A DNA stretch of 25,507 nt from the NCBI GenBank assembly GCA_036244855.1, contig BQKZ01001604.1, forward strand, positions 31,883 to 57,389, given 5' to 3'. Below the pieces are notes generated by a model. The model saw only the letters and a list, made by a program, of their open reading frames with translations. It searched no databases and had not been told where the DNA came from. Positions 22,201 to 25,507 of this stretch are shown here, one piece after another. Every line of letters starts with the position of its first letter. Position 1 is the stretch's first letter. Source of the DNA: Temnopleurus reevesii. Lineage: Eukaryota; Echinodermata; Echinoidea; Temnopleuroida; Temnopleuridae. Made by a program: the position numbers and the translations under genes.

Positions 22201-24587
22201 GACTATCTGAAGTTAAATACCACTTTTTCTGCCTCCCTTTGGTGGTCTTTATACACAGGTTTGACTCTAAATATAAATTAAATACAAATCAATGTACCTG
22301 TATTCGCAGATGATTGATCACTTTCGGCAGGTTCTTTCCCGGAGGGCTGGGTACACTTGTTGATGAGATTGGAAAAGTAGGCATCTTCAGCCTTATTCTT
22401 CTGCTGTAGCACGATCTGGATCAGAGCGTCGAATCCTGTGTCTCGGATCAGGTCTGCGATCCGAACGGGAGCATTACAACATGGGCATTTACGTCTGGAA
22501 AAATGGAAATGAAATTATGAAGTTTGGTCCTAGAACAATTAACATAAATGTACTATTTTTCATAACAATTATGTGAAATCCAGGGCTCTCTAAGAAGAAT
22601 ACTTAAAGGGTGGTGCACCTGACCAAATTAGCGATTTTGCTTACAATTCCAGAAATGTCAACTGGGCAAAAATTATCAGGGGTAACATTACCTGTCCTGT
22701 ACCCCTTTGTTGCTGTTTTTTCTCTAAATTTGGCAGTGTGCATGTATCGTACTAATTACTATGAGTTTAATTTTGAGCTTTGATCAGTTTACCAGAGAGG
22801 ACAATCTGCAAAATAATACATAAAATAGGCGTGGGTCTCTACACATACTCTTTCTTTTGTTGATAAAAAAAAACATGTGGTTTTGAAGGATTGTACAGGT
22901 ACATGTAACTGGTGGTTTATTGTACTAGGTGGTTTTTACAGGCCTTAATTCATTTTGACATTTTGAAGTCAAGGTCCCTTTCCTCAGGGCACATTTTCAT
23001 ATAATAGCATAAATAAGGAAATAATGGGAACTATGAATTAAGGCCACTGGGGTGCACACTGCTCAGGCCAGTAGAGTAAGGAATCTAAGGACTGGCCTTG
23101 AATGGCCTTTGATTAATTCATGCCATGCCAGTGGTACTACCATTGATACTGATATGCTCTAGGGCTTTTGGTGGAACTTGGACACAATTTTTTTTTTATT
23201 GATTATTATGCTAACATTGTCTCAAATCTTGATAAAAAAAATTGAATGCTTTATAATGTTTCCATGCAAACTATCCAGACATATTCATTTGATATAGTTT
23301 TTGACAATGATTTTCATTAATTTATTGAAATTGTAAATTCCAATTAAACTATCAATCAGCAATTTACTAAGGTGATGAAAAATGCTTTTAACCTGATGCA
23401 ATGCAAACTGCCAGTTTGCTGTTCTAGATTCAAACATTATTCTCACCAACAATTGCAGTTACTTCTTATTTTTTTAAATTGTTTATAATAATTGAATTAG
23501 TGGGAATCCAGAATGCACATTAGTTCATGCTATGATGGGTAACCCTCCAGGAGGCTTTCGGGTTGCCAAGAACAACCTTTTTGTAAAAAGTATGCAAAAA
23601 ATTTGCATCTATGGTACATTAGTAAAGCTAAAATTTTCCTGAGGTATTATTTTCACGAATTTCATGACCATGAATTCGCTAAAAATGTTTATTCATTAGA
23701 ATGCCCATACATCTTTCAAAATGTGAAAACCAATCACCAGTGTGTGGAAAGGTCTGAAATTCAGTAAATTTGCTAACATTTATTGCATGCTAAACTATTG
23801 GCTTCTACATACTCACTTTCTATCGATCCATTCAAGAATGCAACCCTCACAGTACCGATGTCCGCAGGATGTCAGTGTGGTCATGTGGAAGAGGCACATG
23901 CATATGGGGCAGCTGAATGACTGAGAGCGAGTTGATGGAGACTACTTTAAAAACTTAAAATTTTTGCTGGGATTTTATTTTCACGAATTTCGCGGCCATG
24001 AATTTGCTAAAATTTTCACTCATTGGAATGCCCAGTATGGTTACATCGTTGAAAATGTGAAAAAAAAACCCTCGCCAGTCAGGGTGTGAAAAGGTCAGAA
24101 ATTAAGTTAAATCGCTAAAATTTATTGGCTTCTACATACTCACTTTCTATCGATCCATTCAAGAATGCATCCATCACAGTATTGATGTCCGCAGGATGTC
24201 AGTGTGGTCATGTGGAAGAGGCACATGCATATGGGGCAACTGAATGACTGAGAGCAAGTTGATGGAGACTATTTAAATTTTTGCTGGGGTTTTCTTTTCA
24301 TGAATTTCGCGACCATGAATTCATTACAATTTTCACTCATTAGAATGCCCCTGCATCTTTTAAAATGTGAAAATAACAACTCACCAGTGTTTGAAAAGGT
24401 CTGAAATTCAGTGAATTCACTAAAATTTATAGATGCTAAACTATTGGCTTTTACAGTTTACTCACTTTCTGTCGATCCATTCGAGAATGCACCCCTCACA
24501 GTATCGATGTCCACAGGATGTCAGTGTGGTCATGTGGAAGAGGCACATGCATATGGGGCAACTGAATGACTCCTTCAGAGGATCCAG
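10277..24587 (-). CDS. RING-finger protein, probable E3 ubiquitin ligase, 12 exons
   Basis: Exons in transcript order: 24587-24466, 22494-22298, 20332-20246, 18861-18724, 18338-18257, 16668-16588, 15178-15080, 13419-13231, 12548-12460, 11696-11618, 10920-10890, 10303-10277. All borders are AG/GT, all phases match, and the 1221 bp end in TGA, giving 406 residues. A C3HC4 RING is complete: C10, C13, C25, H27, C30, C33, C44, C47. The last Cys pair comes from the second exon. Then follow an acidic linker (about 85-135), a charged helix (about 143-181), a beta-rich part (about 209-330, VTVFFRLYGKDI to SDIVIFGDI) that may be a ubiquitin-like fold, and a Cys/His module (C355, C358, C364, C367, C371, H372, H375, H384, C390, C391, C393, C399). 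RING proteins usually recruit E2 enzymes to ubiquitinate targets; the substrate is unknown. I do not recognise the named orthologue. The true start is uncertain. Confidence 0.85.
10321..10445. repeat. Purine-rich tract in the last intron of the RING gene
   Basis: A run of GA-rich DNA (GAAAGAGAGAGGAAGAATTG and similar) lies just upstream, in transcript terms, of the final coding exon at 10277-10303. On the transcript strand it is a long pyrimidine tract and could act as an extended polypyrimidine tract for the weak final acceptor. Confidence 0.55.
11030..11330. repeat. Polypyrimidine (CTTCC-rich) low-complexity tract
   Basis: About 300 bp of mostly C and T in TTCC and CTCC units, in the intron between exons 10 and 11 of the RING gene. 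On the transcript strand it reads as polypurine. The long reading frame across it is composition-driven. Confidence 0.8.
11331..11606. repeat. (ATC/ACC)n trinucleotide microsatellite
   Basis: About 275 bp of CATCATCAC and CACCATCAC units. It reaches to within a few bases of the exon 10 donor at 11612-11617, so the transcript carries a (GAT/GGT)n run at the very start of this intron. The Met/Val-, Asp/Gly- and Ser/Pro-rich frames over it are repeat artefacts. Confidence 0.9.
12000..12459. other. Intron of the RING gene (exons 9-10), no feature
   Basis: AT-rich DNA without recognised repeats. It contains a few short inverted AT motifs and nothing with coding character. Confidence 0.5.
12640..12815 (+). 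mobile_element. SINE body fragment (no tRNA head)
   Basis: It shares AATTTCCTTCAGCAAGAAAT, a CATCCACAGTGTGCTGCACT segment and GGTGTAAATGGGTATCTGGC with the complete SINEs at 13789 and 20421. The tRNA-like head is missing, so it is 5' truncated or eroded. It sits in the intron between exons 8 and 9. Confidence 0.7.
12816..13230. other. Intron of the RING gene, no feature
   Basis: No gene, RNA or clear repeat was seen before the exon 8 donor at 13225-13230. Confidence 0.5.
13789..14100 (+). mobile_element. tRNA-derived SINE, full-length copy
   Basis: The head looks like a tRNA gene with an A-box-like TGGTGTAGTGG (about 13800-13810) and a B box GGTTCGAGTCC (13844-13854), the internal RNA polymerase III promoter. 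The body (CAGCAAGAAATTCATTCACA, AGGTGAATGGGTACCTGG, GGCTGCCGGGCTAAAGCCAG) follows, then AGCGCTATATAAAAG and a TTATTAT tail. It lies on the opposite strand to the host gene. Its close partner is at 20421. Confidence 0.85.
14224..14400. mobile_element. PIF/Harbinger-like MITE, copy 3, intact with TSD
   Basis: 177 bp with ends GGGGGTGTTGCTCAAAA and TTTTGAGCAACACCCCC, perfect inverted repeats. It is flanked by exact TAA on both sides (14221-14223 and 14401-14403). It is the best-preserved member of the family here and defines the element borders. Confidence 0.85.
14404..15079. other. Intron of the RING gene, no feature
   Basis: AT-rich intron between exons 7 and 8. It has T-rich blocks repeated loosely (CTTTCAAT, ATTTTCTAATCACTCTTGGGA and variants near 14840-15040), perhaps an old short tandem repeat. 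Confidence 0.4.
15855..15934 (-). pseudogene. Decayed copy of RING-gene exon 6 (copy a)
   Basis: On the minus strand the end still reads DIVVGELVL like exon 6, but the first half has stops and shifts, and the donor is gone. It is the most worn member of the exon 6 array. Confidence 0.65.
16140..16690 (-). repeat. Tandem repeat carrying exon 6 of the RING gene
   Basis: The functional exon 6 (16588-16668), copy b (16195-16275), a 3' fragment around 16499-16527 with an intact donor, and flanking intron motifs (TAAATATCTGAAGTTTGAG at 16151 and 16448, a related motif near 16545) show at least three duplicated units. Copy a near 15855 extends the array. Confidence 0.75.
16195..16275 (-). pseudogene. 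Copy of RING-gene exon 6 with a premature stop (copy b)
   Basis: It is exactly 81 bp like the functional exon, has CTTAG acceptor and GTAAG donor, and the same phase 2 to 2. It would encode TVTVFFKLHGKDIVV, then an in-frame TGA at 16221-16223 in place of the Gly codon, then ELVLQPHY. As it stands inclusion would truncate the protein, so it is a pseudo-exon or a possible poison exon. Confidence 0.75.
16700..18130. other. Intron of the RING gene (exons 5-6), no feature
   Basis: About 1.4 kb of AT-rich DNA without recognised coding exons or known repeats. Short open frames here lack domain similarity and suitable splice phases. Confidence 0.5.
18146..18196. repeat. (GA)n microsatellite
   Basis: A run of GAGAGAGA with two GAGGGTGAGA interruptions at its start, about 60 bp downstream of the exon 5 donor in transcript terms. 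Confidence 0.9.
18412..18617. repeat. Polypurine tract
   Basis: About 200 bp nearly all A and G (GAAGAAG, GAGGAAG units) in the intron between exons 4 and 5. On the transcript strand it is pyrimidine-rich and sits just before the exon 5 acceptor at 18339. The Ser/Leu-rich reading frame across it is an artefact. Confidence 0.85.
18946..19020. repeat. (TAA)n plus GCGCTT interspersed repeat, second copy
   Basis: AATAATAATAATAAT is followed by CATTTATAACGCGCTTAT and CCTAAGCGCGG. It matches the layout at 6890-6980. Confidence 0.6.
19030..20245. other. Intron of the RING gene (exons 3-4), one small tandem repeat
   Basis: Mostly AT-rich and unassigned. At about 19395-19452 a unit of roughly 26 bp (TATATGCAAGTATTGGTGG) is repeated twice with the start of a third. 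Confidence 0.5.
20421..20712 (+). mobile_element. tRNA-derived SINE, second full copy
   Basis: The head has an A-box-like TGGTGTAGTGG and the B box GGTTCAAATCC (20477-20487). The body and TTATTATTAT tail match the SINE at 13789 along its length. It is in the intron between exons 2 and 3, antisense to the gene, and directly beside the hairpin element at 20741. Confidence 0.85.
20741..20992. mobile_element. Hairpin MITE with GACTTCAAGTACGGTGTT arms
   Basis: The left arm TGGGTGACTTCAAGTACGGT and the right arm ACCGTACTTGAAGTCGCCCA pair almost perfectly, and the inner parts (TGGTGTTGGTGTTG against CAACACCAACACCA) extend the pairing. A second pair GGTGTTTGGG/GCTCGGTTTACGG lies in the loop. It is non-coding, although a chance 200-codon frame runs across it and the neighbouring SINE. 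Confidence 0.8.
21097..21269. mobile_element. PIF/Harbinger-like MITE, copy 4
   Basis: The ends are GGGGTGTTGCTCAAAATCAA and TTGAACAACACCCC, in reverse orientation relative to the copy at 14224. The flanks TAA and TTA suggest a worn TWA duplication. The interior includes CATTTTCATTCGCGCAAGAT, as in the other copies. Confidence 0.8.
21303..21449 (-). mobile_element. tRNA-derived SINE fragment, minus strand
   Basis: The reverse complement shows the tRNA-like head with B box GGTTCGAATC, then the CAGCAAGAAATT body and GGTACCTGG. It has lost the 3' half beyond that. It lies next to the PIF-like MITE at 21097. Confidence 0.75.
21868..22037. mobile_element. Tc1/mariner-like MITE, second family, copy 1
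   Basis: It begins TA|CAGTCAAACCTGTCTACAG and ends in the worn inverse (CTATAGACAGGATTGAATG). Internal repeats of GGCCACTNTAGAC occur on both strands. Confidence 0.65.
22096..22266. mobile_element. Tc1/mariner-like MITE, second family, copy 2
   Basis: It begins TACAGTCAAACCTGCTTTAG and ends CACAGGTTTGACTC, inverted repeats. It lies about 60 bp from its relative at 21868 and ends about 30 bp from exon 2 of the RING gene. Confidence 0.7.
22500..23540. other. Intron of the RING gene, unassigned, with short direct and inverted motifs
   Basis: Contains GGCCTTAATTCATTTTGAC (22942) and a partial inverse, TGAATTAAGGCC near 23034, which suggests an old palindromic element. No exon was found. Confidence 0.4.
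23817..23920 (-). CDS. Alternative RING exon, copy C
   Basis: 104 bp, acceptor CTCTCAG, donor GTGAGT, phase 0 to 2. It encodes SFSCPICMCLFHM through GHRYCEGCILEWIDR, with six RING ligands intact. From Ser onward the protein is identical to that of exon A (24466-24587); only silent sites differ. It can replace exon A in frame because the phases are the same. It lacks the six leading residues LDPLKE. Confidence 0.75.
24144..24247 (-). CDS. Alternative RING exon, copy B
   Basis: 104 bp, acceptor CTCTCAG, donor GTGAGT, phase 0 to 2, all six ligands intact. It encodes GHQYCDGC where the other two copies have GHRYCEGC: an Arg to Gln and a Glu to Asp change beside the His/Cys ligands. Including it together with A or C would break the frame, so it is expected to be used alone. 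Confidence 0.75.
24466..24587 (-). CDS. RING exon, copy A (most 5')
   Basis: 122 bp, acceptor TTTTTGATAG, donor GTGAGT, phase 0 to 2. It is 18 bp longer at its 5' end than copies B and C and adds LDPLKE. In-frame TGA and TAG codons just upstream show that the reading frame must begin at the splice site. It is taken as the reference exon in the main gene model. Confidence 0.8.
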
Positions 24588-24817
24588 CTATCAAAAATCA
24601 AATGAAATGAATCAAAATGGAAATAATGTAAATAATAAATAATGTTGAAAGAATTCTTGCCAAATGCCAAGAAAAAAAACCTGTTTGGTTGCCAAAGAAT
24701 GACTCAAATTGTGAAGAATAGCATCGGTCAGTTGGGATTTTTTTAAAACATGTATTTTATTTTTGGAACACGTTTCATGCAAGGCTTGACCTTTCCTTAT
24801 TCCTAAGAGAACCAGCT

Positions 24818-25000
24818 GGGGCCAGTTGCTCAAAATAGTCTTAGCTATCCTCTTCATGCTAAGGCCTTTTAAGTTCTTGTGTCATCCTCTTAACATAGTC
24901 GTACCTACGCTAATGTCTATGTTACGAGGGTGGCATAAGAAGTAAGGCCGTCTTAGCAAGAAGAAGATAGCTAAGACCGTTTCGAGCAATCGGTCCCTGG
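24818..25000. mobile_element. Hairpin MITE upstream of the RING exons
   Basis: The left arm (GGCCAGTTGCTCAAAATAGT, CTTAGCTATC) and the right arm (GATAGCTAAGACCGTTTCGA, GCAATCGGTCCC) are inverted repeats, with further pairing inward (CTAAGGCCTT against AAGGCCGTCTTAG). It is non-coding. Confidence 0.75.
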
Positions 25001-25084
25001 ACTCCCTGACTTTATATTCTGGGAGCCTGTATCTGTATGGGGTAGCTAACGAATGCCAGAACTAAAAGCAGGGGCGTGGCTTAC

Positions 25085-25099
25085 GTTATATGACGTCAT
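25085..25099 (-). CDS. Candidate first coding exon of the RING gene (Met-Thr-Ser-Tyr-Asn)
   Basis: On the minus strand an ATG with A at -3, and an in-frame TGA 12 bases upstream, starts five codons that end at a GTAAGC donor in phase 0. That is exactly what exons A, B and C require. It would give a 411-residue protein with the RING almost at the N-terminus. The exon is very short and the base before the donor is C, so this is a weak proposal. Confidence 0.3.
25091..25098. promoter_or_regulatory. Palindromic CRE-like site TGACGTCA
   Basis: A perfect 8-bp cAMP-response-element consensus about 500 bp upstream of RING exon A, at the edge of a more GC-rich stretch (25130-25200). It overlaps the candidate start codon. 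A role is only possible if transcription starts just above it; no TATA box or initiator was identified. Confidence 0.3.
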
Positions 25100-25440
25100 T
25101 ATGATTATTCATTAAACCCTGTAAATCACTTCAAAGAGTTCGGGGCTCATAACACGGCGCTCGAGCGCAAGCTACCCACCCCCATGACAACTACTCTGAG
25201 TTACCAGGCCGAAGAAAAGGCAGAGTTTGGAATATAATATTTTGACCCCTTGGGTATTCCTTGGTTTTAGGGGCCTAAATTATTTTGGCTTGCAAACTTC
25301 AGCTTATGTGCGCTGATTATAATATAACTTAACCGCAGTAGCCAGTAGTTTATTCAGAGAGCACACATACCTTGAAGTTAGCAACCTAAAATTTAGACAG
25401 CTATAGCCTATAGCCCAGAAATGCCAAATCAATATTGAAT
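25100..25440. other. 5' flank or first intron of the RING gene
   Basis: Locally GC-richer DNA (GGCGCTCGAGCGCAAGC near 25156) in an otherwise AT-rich window, as might be seen near a promoter. A GTATGTG donor-like site lies on the minus strand near 25371, but its preceding frame does not join to exon A. Confidence 0.3.
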
Positions 25441-25442
25441 TA

Positions 25443-25507
25443 ACACGACCAGAACTAGAAGCAGGGGTACCAGAACTAGAGGTAGGGGTGCCAGAACTAG
25501 AGGTAGG
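25443..25507. repeat. 21-bp minisatellite at the window end
   Basis: CCAGAACTAGAGGTAGGGGT-type units repeat about three times, running off the window. A single related unit (CCAGAACTAAAAGCAGGGGC) occurs at about 25056. On the minus strand the repeat is open and would read as a seven-residue Pro/Thr/Ser/Gly unit. Confidence 0.8.

Larger units (their letters stand above)
23630..24587 (-). repeat. Three-copy tandem repeat carrying the RING exon
   Basis: The unit (about 322-327 bp) holds a RING exon and its downstream intron. Intron landmarks TTTTCACGAATTTC or TTTTCATGAATTTC (about 23650, 23970, 24295), ATTAGAATGCCC or a variant, and AATGTGAAAA recur in every unit. Introns within the array are 218 and 223 bp. 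The intron copies have diverged more than the exons. Confidence 0.9.

Noticed and set aside
23630..24587. CRISPR-like array
   Set aside because: Only three long units that carry exons and introns of a eukaryotic gene. No short repeats with unique spacers.
25360..25507. Exon ending at a GTATGTG donor near 25371, minus strand
   Set aside because: The open frame leaves in phase 2, which would hit a stop at once in exon A. The phase 0 frame has a stop just before the donor unless a 15-bp microexon is assumed.

Overview
This is a eukaryotic window: two genes split into many short exons with GT..AG introns, sitting in AT-rich DNA full of tRNA-derived SINEs, short palindromic DNA transposons and microsatellites. 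The SINE family (a tRNA-like head with A and B boxes, a long tRNA-unrelated body, a TTATTAT tail) and the miniature elements resemble those of marine deuterostomes. An echinoderm, probably sea-urchin-like, is my best guess; no species is claimed.

Left part (1-5350). A plus-strand gene matches centromere protein H (CENP-H). Four exons join in frame (498-569, 1436-1644, 2712-2805, 3552-3702) and give the last 174 residues; the N-terminus is not resolved. Two of its exons are tandemly duplicated. The 3' half of the second exon is repeated five more times (1732-2440), mostly decayed. The terminal exon recurs at 3797-3942, 4031-4132 and 4557-4659, and the first of these copies differs from the original almost only at silent sites.

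Middle (5350-10270). No gene is seen. The DNA is a patchwork of Tc1/mariner-like and PIF/Harbinger-like miniature elements, including one element inside another, plus long hairpins. It ends in a three-copy 200-bp repeat just downstream of the second gene's stop.

Right part (10277 to at least 24587, minus strand). A RING-finger protein gene has twelve exons whose phases all match, giving 406 residues (411 with a possible tiny first exon at 25085-25099). In order the protein has an N-terminal C3HC4 RING, an acidic linker, a charged helical segment, a beta-rich region that may be a ubiquitin-like fold, and a C-terminal Cys/His module. The RING exon is present three times in tandem (23817-23920, 24144-24247, 24466-24587). 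All three are intact and their phases allow only one per mRNA. Exon 6 also has decayed tandem copies.

The two genes are convergent. The main theme is repeated exon-scale tandem duplication in both genes: some copies are dead, and some appear to be kept by selection as alternative exons.
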